From Armatimonadota bacterium (lineage in GTDB: Bacteria > Armatimonadota > HRBIN16): a stretch of 44,058 bases of DNA. Within the stretch, counting starts at the first letter, position 1. Every line of letters starts with the position of its first letter. The stretch is from positions 1 to 44,058 of the forward strand of contig BPGU01000006.1 in the NCBI GenBank assembly GCA_026003195.1, written 5' to 3'. The notes beneath the pieces are model-generated. The model was not told the origin of the DNA. It did not search any database and saw only the letters and a program-made list of their open reading frames with translations. A program made the position numbers and the translations under genes. Below, one piece after another: positions 1-7,192 of this stretch.

Positions 1-708
1 GGTGATGTACGGGCTTACGAGCAAGCGCAAAGACCCGGCCATCACATTCTTGTAGTCCGTATACGTGTTCGAACCGCCCTTGATAACCACAACCGGAGAT
101 TCAAGAACCTCCCGGACGGTCCACATCAGCGCAGGCGGCACAAGGATTGTGTCAGGCACAATGCCGAGAGGCTCGCCCTGGTCGTCCTTGAAGTTCATCA
201 TAGCGATAATCGCCGCCTGCAGCGCAGATACGCTAAAGGCTGCGGTCACGCTGTTGGACTGAGTGCCGGACTTTCCGGACGAGTGGTTCGCGGAGAAGAA
301 CGGCTGTCCGTCGTAACACAGGCCGGTCGTGCCATCCACGAGTGTCTGAATGACGAGCTTCTCCTTGTGCCTGCGCGCGGCCCAGGCCAACTGCTGTACA
401 CGGAGTCTGATTTGGCCGTACTGGTCGGCATCCACGTCCTCACGCTTGATTTCGAGGGTGGACTCCCACTTCCGGTTCTTGATGACGTACTCGTACTCAT
501 CAGGCCTGCCGGAGGTGCGCTCGTCTAGCCACTCGCGTACAGCGGGGTTGTTGCCAAGGAAGCCGTAAGTCTCGGACATACGGCCGCGGCCCGACTCCAC
601 GACTGTAACAAGCTCGGGGTAGATGCCGTCAGGCTCGTTGTTGTAAGCCTCGAAGAACGTACTCTTGATAGCGTCCTTGAGGATTTTCGGATAATCGGTT
701 CCAGGCAT
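1..708 (-). CDS. Major capsid protein, N-terminal part (Mu gpT-like)
   Basis: This encodes the first 236 residues of a major head subunit and runs off the left edge. It starts at ATG 708 behind AAGGAG. Residues such as MPGTDYPKILKDAIKS, the ExWLDER segment and the SPYIT end resemble Mu gpT-type capsid proteins, usually about 300 residues. The C-terminal remainder appears to be at 43854..44058. The position, after terminase, portal, protease and decoration genes, fits capsid assembly. The codon phase at position 1 does not continue directly into 44058, so 3n+2 bases seem to be missing between the window ends. The family assignment is by motif and gene order only. Confidence 0.85.
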   Translation of the reverse strand, partial: MPGTDYPKILKDAIKSTFFEAYNNEPDGIYPELVTVVESGRGRMSETYGFLGNNPAVREWLDERTSGRPDEYEYVIKNRKWESTLEIKREDVDADQYGQIRLRVQQLAWAARRHKEKLVIQTLVDGTTGLCYDGQPFFSANHSSGKSGTQSNSVTAAFSVSALQAAIIAMMNFKDDQGEPLGIVPDTILVPPALMWTVREVLESPVVVIKGGSNTYTDYKNVMAGSLRLLVSPYIT

Positions 709-718
709 CTTATACTCC

Positions 719-1168
719 TTACGGGTTCACCGACACAGTCTCTCTCAGGGCATGGCCGTCTATGCGGACCTGAGATACACTTGTGCCCGTCTTGACGCAT
801 CGCCCCGCCTTCAAGACACGTTTACCGGTCCCTGCAGGGGCCGCAAGACGCACCTGCTGCGTGCTCGTTTCGTAGTCCACATGGACCTCCGCACCGAGCG
901 TCGGAGCGGAACCGCTGTTATGCGGCACCTCGAACACACCTGAGCACCAAACGAGCACCTGTTCTGCGCCAAGCGCCCCCGCAGAGTTATCTACGGACTC
1001 TGCAGCGATTCCGACGTAGACAGCACCGGAGGAGGTGCTTGCCGTGAGAGGACTCGCTCCGCTGTCGAGCACGACGAAGTCCCCTTCGTAAATCTTTGTG
1101 GAAGCCTTGACAGGGTAGGCGATTAGCCTGCCTTCTTTCCTTCTAAGTCTGAGCGGTGCAGTCGCCAT
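719..1168 (-). CDS. Head decoration / capsid cement-like protein
   Basis: A 149-residue protein with a good AAGGAG site before ATG 1168. It is small, rich in Ala, Ser, Val and Gly, and has the LIAYPVKAST and GDFVVLDSG patterns seen in capsid-stabilising decoration proteins encoded just before the major capsid gene. It lies directly between the protease/scaffold gene and the capsid gene in the same orientation. Such proteins bind the capsid exterior after expansion. No transmembrane or enzymatic motif is visible. The function rests mainly on position and composition. Confidence 0.65.
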   Translation of the reverse strand: MATAPLRLRRKEGRLIAYPVKASTKIYEGDFVVLDSGASPLTASTSSGAVYVGIAAESVDNSAGALGAEQVLVWCSGVFEVPHNSGSAPTLGAEVHVDYETSTQQVRLAAPAGTGKRVLKAGRCVKTGTSVSQVRIDGHALRETVSVNP

Positions 1169-1172
1169 ATCC

Positions 1173-1670
1173 TTACTCCTTGTTCAGCTTGTCGAGGCTA
1201 AGCTTGAACCCTTCGAGAATCTTGCGGCTCTTCTCGTCGAGCACAGGCTCACGCCCGTCGGACCCCTGCGCATGCTCCGAGAAGAGTGTGGCAGACACCG
1301 CAGCAATCTCCTCCAGAAGCTCGACAACCGCAGGGCGCGCGTCCGTCCCGTCCGCGAAAACAACACGGTCGAGAAGAGGTTTCGCCTTCTCCAGGATGGC
1401 CGGAGGGCACTTGTCGAACTTGGAGCGCAAAGCCTCTAAACGAGCCTCGAACGCTGCCTGACGCACACGCTCAAGCTCCCTCTCAAGCTCTTCCTTAGCC
1501 TTCCTGACAGACTCCATCTCGCTGCGGAACTGCGCAAGCTCGTCGCTCTCCTTGCGGGTGAACAACGAGGCTATCTGCGACAGGAACCCCGCAGCCTCAG
1601 GCTGCTCGGCAGCAGCCTCTCTGACGTCACGAACGTCCTTTGCTTCCTTCGTAGCAATGTTCTTTTCCAT
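1173..1670 (-). CDS. Possible internally initiated scaffold protein
   Basis: An in-frame ATG at 1670 (residue 143 of the protease) follows a GAGGG-like site about 7 bases upstream. It would give a 165-residue protein made only of the linker and coiled-coil half. Mu expresses its scaffold Z from an internal start inside I, so the same arrangement is likely here. The sequence shows the start and weak ribosome site; expression is inferred. Confidence 0.45.
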   Translation of the reverse strand: MEKNIATKEAKDVRDVREAAAEQPEAAGFLSQIASLFTRKESDELAQFRSEMESVRKAKEELERELERVRQAAFEARLEALRSKFDKCPPAILEKAKPLLDRVVFADGTDARPAVVELLEEIAAVSATLFSEHAQGSDGREPVLDEKSRKILEGFKLSLDKLNKE

Positions 1671-2096
1671 ACAACTGCCCTCTTCGGACGAATCTACGGA
1701 GAACATCATAGCTCCAGGGCACGCGGGCGAAGAGACGATAGACACCTCGAACAGGCGCATATCATCCCCGGACCCCTCTATGCCTACAGAAAGCCATCTG
1801 GCCCCCGAAGAAACTACTAAATCCCACGCCTCAGGCGTGAAGTTGAGCGTTCCCCACAACTCCTCCCCGACTGCGCTGTAATCCGATACATAGCCGAGCT
1901 GCAACGGAGTGCGCACATGTTCGACCATAATCGGGACAGCTCCCGAGTTGGATGCAAGGACCGCTATGTCGTCTGCCGTGAATTCACGGTCTACGTGAGG
2001 ATAGTAGCCCGCACGGAACAAACGCGCCATACGTGTGACAACGTCACCCGTTATCACCGTCTGAAACTGTACCTGCGGGTTCTCCCTCAGATGCAT
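1173..2096 (-). CDS. Head maturation protease / scaffold (Mu I-like)
   Basis: A 307-residue protein whose N-terminal half resembles Mu-I-type prohead proteases. It has VEH around residue 60, the GARWLSVGIEG stretch near 98-108 (candidate Ser 103) and FEVSIVSSPAC near 116-126. The C-terminal half is a long charged coiled coil (about 180-235), as expected for scaffold. It starts at ATG 2096 with AGGAG upstream and overlaps the portal gene by 53 bp. In the Mu family the protease cleaves the internal scaffold during head maturation, and both can come from one reading frame. The catalytic residues are assigned by pattern only. Confidence 0.75.
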   Translation of the reverse strand: MHLRENPQVQFQTVITGDVVTRMARLFRAGYYPHVDREFTADDIAVLASNSGAVPIMVEHVRTPLQLGYVSDYSAVGEELWGTLNFTPEAWDLVVSSGARWLSVGIEGSGDDMRLFEVSIVSSPACPGAMMFSVDSSEEGSCMEKNIATKEAKDVRDVREAAAEQPEAAGFLSQIASLFTRKESDELAQFRSEMESVRKAKEELERELERVRQAAFEARLEALRSKFDKCPPAILEKAKPLLDRVVFADGTDARPAVVELLEEIAAVSATLFSEHAQGSDGREPVLDEKSRKILEGFKLSLDKLNKE

Positions 2097-3378
2097 CGCT
2101 ATTCTCCTGTGTATTCTGTTCCACAGCCAATCTACGCATTACATCCGCAGGCATAGGCGGAAGCCCGAGATTTTCGCGGATAAACGGCTCGTCGGGCAAA
2201 ATCACACCCGAATCTATAAGCTGCCTGTACGCCTCTACCATCGTAGACACCATCTTGTCCTCGACAGGACCGAGAGATACCTTCGGAGGATATGCGTTCG
2301 AACCGAAGTTGTAAACGCATAGAGGCGTAACAACCTGCTCGCGGAACGCGTCGGCGATTTGATGCCTCGCCGCATATACCGAAAGCAGGAACACGTCGTA
2401 ATGCAGGTTCCCTAACGCCTGCGAACCGCGCTCCTTTACGTTCCCGTCCGTAGCCATAAAGCTTCCGAGGATTGCCTTCGCAATCGCACGGTCTGCATGC
2501 TCGAACGCTTCTATGAACGTCTTGTCTCCCCCACGGTTTGCTTCGAGCAGGTCAACCTCCGCCTCGTCCGGGTATACAATCGCGTTCTGCACACGGAACG
2601 AATCCAGGCTCTTGAGAAGCGCGTCCACATCCTCCTGCTGCCACCCCTTGGGATACTTTCCGCGCGGCGTAGGCGCTGCGAACTTAGACAGATATACCGC
2701 GAAGTCACGCGCGGCCTGAACCTTGAGCTTCCACCACTTCCATGCGCCTACGAGCAGACTCTGCCCGTAAGGCTTCTGATACTTACGGTGCAGCACAAAG
2801 TGCAGAAACTTATCGTAAGGAACAGGGATGTAGTCGAGAGACCCTTTGGCACGCACCGACATCTCTGCGATGTTGTCGTACTCGTCTAGCTTGAAGCGCA
2901 CCGTCGAAGGGTCCTTGTGCTTGAGCTTGCGGACACGCCACAGACCTGTAGCAGGCTTGCCCCTGTAATAGATGTTGTCCTGCTCCCCTATCCGGTCCCA
3001 TATAATCTCGTGGATAGAGAAACCTTTCGCAGCCGCGTCGAGCATCTCGCAGAAGACTTCGCGGATGCTCTGCGAGTCTAGCTCTTGGAACACATGCTCG
3101 CAGAACAGACGCTGCTCCTCCGCCTCCTCGTAACGCGGGTCCGTCTCGTCCTCTATAAGCGCGGAGAACTCGACACCCTTTGACACGGTCGCGAACTTGA
3201 GAAGACGCAGGCACAAGGCAACCTGCCCGTCCGCCTGCATCCTGTCGAACTCGTCTATGCCCGCAGTCTCTAGAAGCTCGTCTACGTCCTCTAGCGTGCA
3301 TTCGAGAAACTGCAGAAGACGCCTGTCGGTAGATATGCCGACTTCACGCTGTAAAGGCGTTTTACCGTTGCGGCGCAT
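2044..3378 (-). CDS. Portal protein (Mu gp29-like, DUF935)
   Basis: A 444-residue protein forming the ring through which DNA enters the head. The sequence has the DUF935 pattern: RLLKFATVSKGVEFS near the N terminus, KGFSIHEIIWDR in the middle, HRKYQKPYGQSLLVGAWKWW, and an acidic, flexible C-terminal tail. Its length fits the family. It follows the large terminase gene by 42 bp and overlaps the protease gene, the usual Mu-type order. The start is ATG 3378 with AGGAG about 7 bases upstream. Confidence 0.88.
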   Translation of the reverse strand: MRRNGKTPLQREVGISTDRRLLQFLECTLEDVDELLETAGIDEFDRMQADGQVALCLRLLKFATVSKGVEFSALIEDETDPRYEEAEEQRLFCEHVFQELDSQSIREVFCEMLDAAAKGFSIHEIIWDRIGEQDNIYYRGKPATGLWRVRKLKHKDPSTVRFKLDEYDNIAEMSVRAKGSLDYIPVPYDKFLHFVLHRKYQKPYGQSLLVGAWKWWKLKVQAARDFAVYLSKFAAPTPRGKYPKGWQQEDVDALLKSLDSFRVQNAIVYPDEAEVDLLEANRGGDKTFIEAFEHADRAIAKAILGSFMATDGNVKERGSQALGNLHYDVFLLSVYAARHQIADAFREQVVTPLCVYNFGSNAYPPKVSLGPVEDKMVSTMVEAYRQLIDSGVILPDEPFIRENLGLPPMPADVMRRLAVEQNTQENSDASEGEPAGTVSDGDNG

Positions 3379-3420
3379 GGTATACTCCTGAAACCTATGT
3401 ACTACCGGACGACTCTACGC

Positions 3421-4860
3421 CTACCCTATAGGCGCAATGTCTAACGTGGAGCCGAAACGTATGTCCCCCGCCTTCCAGGTCTTGACCTCGCGAAGCATAA
3501 TCGCGGCAAGAAACGCAGCCACAGCAAGGTCGTCGTGATAGCCCGAAGGCGCTCCGTACTTGCCGTTGCCCTCGTCCTGATACACAAGAAGCTCCTCGCG
3601 CAACTCCGCGCAGCGTATCCGCACAAGACCCGCACGAAGCAACTCGTCGAACGTGTCTACAAGCAACGGCTTCGTAGCCGAAGTCGTAAGCCACCCGACA
3701 CGCCGGGGGTCGCGATACCCCGTAAGCGGGTCACGCTGCGCATACAGGTTCGGAGTCCCCATCTCCTTTAGCTTGAGCACGGTCGCGTAACCGTGATTGT
3801 TGCGCTCGACACCGTGCACCGCAACCCTGTAAATACGCGCAACCGTGTCTATGACACGCGCGAACTGCTCCGGAGATATCTTCGCACGGAACGATAACAC
3901 CTGCTCCCCCGTCTGCTTGCAAAAGCCGACCCCGGCGCAGAAGTCACCCCCGGCAAAGCCCTGCGCACTGTCCCAGCCGAACGCATACGCATACCCCGGC
4001 TCCGGCAACGCATAAACCTTCATCCCCTCTATGCGCAACTCCTCCGGAACATCCCGCAAAGGCTCGTCGCATACCTCGGGAAGATACGCCGGGTCGAATA
4101 CCGGACTGCCGGACGTGAGAAACGCCTCCTCCGGCGTCTCCGGATACTCCTGCTTGACCTTGCGGCCTAAGTCACGCGCCTGCTCCTCGTACCACGCAAG
4201 GTCGCGGTCCGGCTTCGCATGCCAGGGAAGAAAGACGGGAACAAGCGTGTTCTCCCCACGCTGCGCCTGAACATACTGCTGATGGAAGAGATTGCCTACC
4301 CCGTAAGCAGTCGAAACTATCATCAACTCACACTGGTCTACAGACGGACGCACAGACGCCCACACCTCGTCCGCAAACTTGTGCTTCGCCCACTCGTCAA
4401 GCAATATAATTGAATACGTGCCGCCGGTACCCGCAGTCGTAGAAGACGTCTCCGCCTCTATGACCGAATCCAACTCAGGCCACTCTATACGCCCCATAGA
4501 CTCCGGACGACGCACAGGAACCTGAAGGAACTCCGGCAGATGACGGTACATGAATTTGATGCGCCCGACTAACTCGACGGCAAACCGCTCGTCTATCGCA
4601 ATTACAAGCCCGTGCTCGTAAGGATGCAACATGCACTTCCACAACATACGCGCAAGCGCAAGCCAGGTAATCCCGAGCTGACGGCTCTTGAGGGTGATAG
4701 TGCGAGGGTTCTCCTGCCAGATGCGCAACAAACGGCGCTGCTCAGGCCACAAACGAAACGGCAAAGCACTCTGCGTACGGTAATCGAGAATCCGGATATA
4801 CTTCTCGACGAAATACGCGCAATCCTCGGAACAACGTATTATCTCGCGGACATCCGACAT
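3421..4860 (-). CDS. Terminase large subunit (Mu gp28-like)
   Basis: A 479-residue ATPase-nuclease that pumps DNA into the prohead. A deviant Walker A is seen as LKSRQLGITW (57-66) and a Walker B as IILLDEW (151-157). The C-terminal nuclease part shows FGWDSAQG and GYHDDLAVA acidic motifs. It is the first gene of the leftward late operon. Its ATG at 4860 overlaps the start codon of the divergent small-terminase gene, so any promoter must lie inside that neighbour. Only a weak GGGG-like ribosome site precedes it. Confidence 0.9.
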   Translation of the reverse strand: MSDVREIIRCSEDCAYFVEKYIRILDYRTQSALPFRLWPEQRRLLRIWQENPRTITLKSRQLGITWLALARMLWKCMLHPYEHGLVIAIDERFAVELVGRIKFMYRHLPEFLQVPVRRPESMGRIEWPELDSVIEAETSSTTAGTGGTYSIILLDEWAKHKFADEVWASVRPSVDQCELMIVSTAYGVGNLFHQQYVQAQRGENTLVPVFLPWHAKPDRDLAWYEEQARDLGRKVKQEYPETPEEAFLTSGSPVFDPAYLPEVCDEPLRDVPEELRIEGMKVYALPEPGYAYAFGWDSAQGFAGGDFCAGVGFCKQTGEQVLSFRAKISPEQFARVIDTVARIYRVAVHGVERNNHGYATVLKLKEMGTPNLYAQRDPLTGYRDPRRVGWLTTSATKPLLVDTFDELLRAGLVRIRCAELREELLVYQDEGNGKYGAPSGYHDDLAVAAFLAAIMLREVKTWKAGDIRFGSTLDIAPIG

Positions 4861-5374
4861 GAATAACCCCGATGCAGGTAAACACCTGCCGCTCGCAAAA
4901 CGCGCGGCAGTAGACGAAAGAAGACTGCGTGCACTCGAAATCTACCGGGCAACCGGCTCGCTACACGATACCGCTAAAGCAATGCAGGCCGAAGGCTTCC
5001 AGGCCTACACGGATAAAACCGCATACAAAGATATCCGAGCCTGCCTCCAGGAATACGCACGCCTGCGCAAAGACCTGACGGAAGAACTCGTAGACCTCGA
5101 ACTCCTACACCTGAACAATATACAACGCGAAATCGAATCTACAATGCAACTGCACAGACCGAAAGCCGAAGACCCGCAGTCCGCATACATCGTGATAAAC
5201 GGAGCACAGGCACTCCTGAAAGTCTCCGCAGCACGAAGAAGACTCCTCGGCCTCGACAAACCGGCTGAAAAGACCGTACACATACAACAAAATATAACAG
5301 CCGCCGTGCTGAAAGCACACAAAGAACTAACCGATACAGTAGATGCTACCTTCTACGAAGACGATGCCACCTGA
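4859..5374 (+). CDS. Terminase small subunit-like DNA-binding protein
   Basis: A 171-residue protein with an N-terminal helix-turn-helix-like region (LEIYRATGSLHDTAKAMQ, about residues 24-41), a helical central segment and the RRLLGLDKPAEK pattern common near the C terminus of small terminases. It would recognise phage DNA for packaging by the divergently encoded large subunit. Small and large subunits usually lie in the same orientation, so the head-to-head arrangement with overlapping starts is unusual. No clear Shine-Dalgarno site precedes ATG 4859, so a leaderless transcript or another start is possible. The coding strand is A/C-rich, unlike other rightward genes. Confidence 0.65.
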   Translation: MNNPDAGKHLPLAKRAAVDERRLRALEIYRATGSLHDTAKAMQAEGFQAYTDKTAYKDIRACLQEYARLRKDLTEELVDLELLHLNNIQREIESTMQLHRPKAEDPQSAYIVINGAQALLKVSAARRRLLGLDKPAEKTVHIQQNITAAVLKAHKELTDTVDATFYEDDAT

Positions 5375-5810
5375 CGCCGAAAGATACTTCCGACTCTGGA
5401 AACAAACAAACCGGAAAATCTATAAGGAGCGATGCTGTAAAGCCCTGCAAACACACCTCTATACAATCTGTATCCGAACACTCGGAAGATACGACCCCGA
5501 TGTCGCCGCCGCAGGAAATAAAGGCATCGCACACGCAATCAACACATACTCCCCCGGCAAAGGAGCCAAACTCACAACCTACGCTTCACACTGCGCACGA
5601 TGCGAAATGCTGAAATACCTCTATAACAACTTCCACCACATCCGCGAACCCGCATACGTCCACACCCTCCGCAACAAAGCACGAAAACTAAACGCCTCTA
5701 CCCCGGAAGAAGCACAAACACTACTCCATATCCCCAAATGGCTCGCTATACTCATAACCTCCCCAAGACCCGAAATCATACCCATCGACGCCACAACACC
5801 CCACGACTAA
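5343..5810 (+). CDS. Short sigma-70-like factor lacking region 4
   Basis: Up to 155 residues. Residues about 52-112 match sigma region 2 and the start of region 3: DVAAAGNKGIAHAINTY, PGKGAKLTTYASH and HIREPAYVH, the last aligning with the RIP-x-H segment of primary sigmas. No region 4 helix-turn-helix follows. Such a protein could bind core RNA polymerase and contact the -10 element but would need a partner for the -35. The gene overlaps the small-terminase gene by 32 bp; an ATG at 5364 that overlaps the upstream stop is an alternative start. It may direct late transcription. Confidence 0.65.
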   Translation: MLPSTKTMPPDAERYFRLWKQTNRKIYKERCCKALQTHLYTICIRTLGRYDPDVAAAGNKGIAHAINTYSPGKGAKLTTYASHCARCEMLKYLYNNFHHIREPAYVHTLRNKARKLNASTPEEAQTLLHIPKWLAILITSPRPEIIPIDATTPHD

Positions 5811-5997
5811 CAACACCACCCCCTCCACGAGACAACAACAACCGGCGATACTCTATCCATAACCGTAACCAACTCTCCGCCCACACAGGCCCAACCCCAG
5901 ACTCAACCCAACCCTCTACCTCCCACTCACCTACACCCCACAACCGGGCAACACGCGACACCCCTAACCCACTACGACGCAACAAATCACCAAACAT
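5776..5997 (-). CDS. Small HTH regulator, convergent to the sigma gene
   Basis: A 73-residue basic protein starting at ATG 5997 behind a perfect AGGAGG nine bases upstream. Residues about 4-30 read as a helix-turn-helix (LLRRSGLGVSRVARLWGVG), similar to small phage or toxin-antitoxin regulators. It overlaps the 3' end of the sigma gene on the opposite strand, and a plausible promoter lies at 6031..6058. It may control the rightward early promoter. It has no identified DNA target. Confidence 0.5.
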   Translation of the reverse strand: MFGDLLRRSGLGVSRVARLWGVGEWEVEGWVESGVGPVWAESWLRLWIEYRRLLLSRGGGGVVSRGVLWRRWV

Positions 5998-6030
5998 TAC
6001 GCAAAACCTCCTAACCCCGGGGGTATACAC

Positions 6031-6058
6031 ATTCTATATATCCCGCCAGGAAGGGCAA
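6031..6058 (-). promoter_or_regulatory. Candidate leftward promoter for the HTH gene
   Basis: On the minus strand a TTGCCC (6058..6053), 16 bases and TAGAAT (6036..6031) precede the AGGAGG of the HTH gene. The match to sigma-70 consensus is moderate. Confidence 0.4.
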
Positions 6059-6061
6059 ATC

Positions 6062-6130
6062 TGTTGCCCCCCTCCGCCGCCTAGTCCCGTAGGGGGGCGC
6101 GCCCCCTACGGCTGGCAGGAATCCTCCTGT
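6062..6130 (+). other. GC-rich hairpin and repeated CCTCCTG tracts
   Basis: CCGTAGGGGG (6087..6096) pairs with CCCCCTACGG (6102..6111), a 10-bp stem with a very small loop. The AATCCTCCTG motif is present twice just downstream (about 6119 and 6136). The surrounding 5998-6157 holds no convincing gene. This marks the left edge of the hairpin-dense region. Confidence 0.5.
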
Positions 6131-6157
6131 GTGGCAATCCTCCTGCGCGTAAACAGG

Positions 6158-6546
6158 ATGGGCTGGATTCGCCTCGGGGGCGAATTCGCCAAGGGCAAGA
6201 TCAAGGGCAAGTGGGGCGTGCTGCTGTACGATTTGGGCGGCCCGGCGGCATCCTGGGCGCCGGTGACAACGATGAAGCCCAAGCAATAATCACCCCCGCG
6301 GCGATCGTATACGGGCCGGAAGGTGTAACGGCCATCGCGGAGTCCGTACGCCGCGCGATGGACTGGGCTTCAGGGATGTTGGGGCCCGCGGGGGCTTTTC
6401 GCCTGCCGGGCCCAGTGAAAGCGCGACCGGGAGTTTCAATCCTCACCGGCCTCGAAAGGCCGGTGCAACTGACGCCGGTGGGCGCGTTGGTCGCTGGCGG
6501 ATTGCTTCTTGCAATCCTGAACCCGGGCCTATCCTATCACCGATAA
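6158..6546 (+). CDS. Unknown ORF pair joined by an apparent -1 shift
   Basis: ATG 6158 opens a frame reading MGWIRLGGEFAKGKIKGKWG and onward, ending at TAA 6287..6289. An overlapping frame one base back stays open to 6546 (GPEGVTAIAESVRRAMDWAS, and a hydrophobic GALVAGGLLLAILNP stretch near its end). Both halves have coding-like GC-rich third positions, with the switch near GTGACAACG at 6263..6271. The same nonamer sits in the same phase at the frame switch of the next locus. No good ribosome site is seen. This may be a broken gene, a recoded gene or two small genes. Confidence 0.3.
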
Positions 6547-6575
6547 AAAATCTATAAATGTTTTCTCGGGAGGGG

Positions 6576-6603
6576 TTGACACACGCCACAACTGTGGTAT
6601 GAT
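6576..6603 (+). promoter_or_regulatory. Rightward sigma-70-type promoter
   Basis: TTGACA (6576..6581), 16 bases, then TATGAT (6598..6603) form a near-consensus promoter 34 bases before ATG 6637. The spacer holds the small inverted repeat CCACA-AC-TGTGG (6586..6597), a possible operator. It is a good candidate for the main early rightward promoter. Confidence 0.75.
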
Positions 6604-6636
6604 AATAATGTAAATACATCGAGCTGAGGATACGCG

Positions 6637-6929
6637 ATGAAACGGGCGATTATTCCAATCGGTGGCGCGGCGGCTGAAGGCCGCGCCCCATCACACGATG
6701 GGGAGTACGTGGAGGTATTCTACCGCCCGGATGGGCGGTGGGTGGCCGTGACAACGGTGGCCTCATCGCCACCGACCGCACGGCGGAGGACGCCATTGCC
6801 GCGGCGGACGACCCCGCCTGGGCGCGGGGTCTGATTGACCAAATCGCCGCCGCAGTTGCCAGCGGCGACGGGGAGCCAGTCGCCGCTGGCGAAGTGGGAT
6901 CGGCGGCTGCGCGGGAGTACCTGGGATGA
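6637..6929 (+). CDS. Unknown early gene with apparent -1 frameshift
   Basis: The first gene after the 6576 promoter starts at ATG 6637 with a GAGG site. The first frame (MKRAIIPIGGAAAEG to the GRWVAVTT segment) looks coding to about 6756. From there the frame one base back (DNGGLIATDRTAEDAIAAAD to EYLG) is coding-like up to TGA 6927..6929, while the first frame degrades into Pro/Arg-rich sequence ending at 6834. The switch coincides with GTGACAACG (6748..6756). Several perfect inverted repeats lie inside, including a 12-bp stem at 6858..6869/6879..6890. No known family is recognised. Confidence 0.45.
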
Positions 6930-7058
6930 CCCGCATCGCGGAAGGTGCGGGTCAGTTGGAGGGGATGCCGCCCTGCGGGGCGGCATCCTGCCGGATAGGG
7001 CGGCCGCAGGGGGCGGCCGCAGAGCGGCCGTAGGGCGGCCGCCGGGCAGCAGGGAGGC
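6927..7058 (+). other. Hairpin cluster between early genes
   Basis: The stop codon opens a 9-bp stem TGACCCGCA (6927..6935) / TGCGGGTCA (6946..6954). A 10-bp stem GGATGCCGCC (6963..6972) / GGCGGCATCC (6979..6988) follows, then several GCGGCCGC-type palindromes up to about 7043. No gene is seen. It could attenuate transcription or stabilise mRNA. Confidence 0.55.
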
Positions 7059-7114
7059 GATGTAAACGCGTGGAAAAAATTTCGCGGGCGATGCAGCCCG
7101 GCGGAAAAAATTTC
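7059..7114 (+). repeat. 25-bp GGAAAAAATTTC motif, copies 1 and 2
   Basis: Copy 1 (7059..7083) and copy 2 (7090..7114) share GATG, a GC-rich middle and the 12-base end GGAAAAAATTTC, with starts 31 bp apart. They lie directly upstream of the gene at 7193. Related copies are at 7900, 8735 and 8770. Confidence 0.7.
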
Positions 7115-7192
7115 GAGCCGAAACGGGAGACAGCCGTCCTCCGCAGGTGCCCGCTGCGGGGCTGAAGAGGCAGGGCAAAAGGAGGTGTCACG

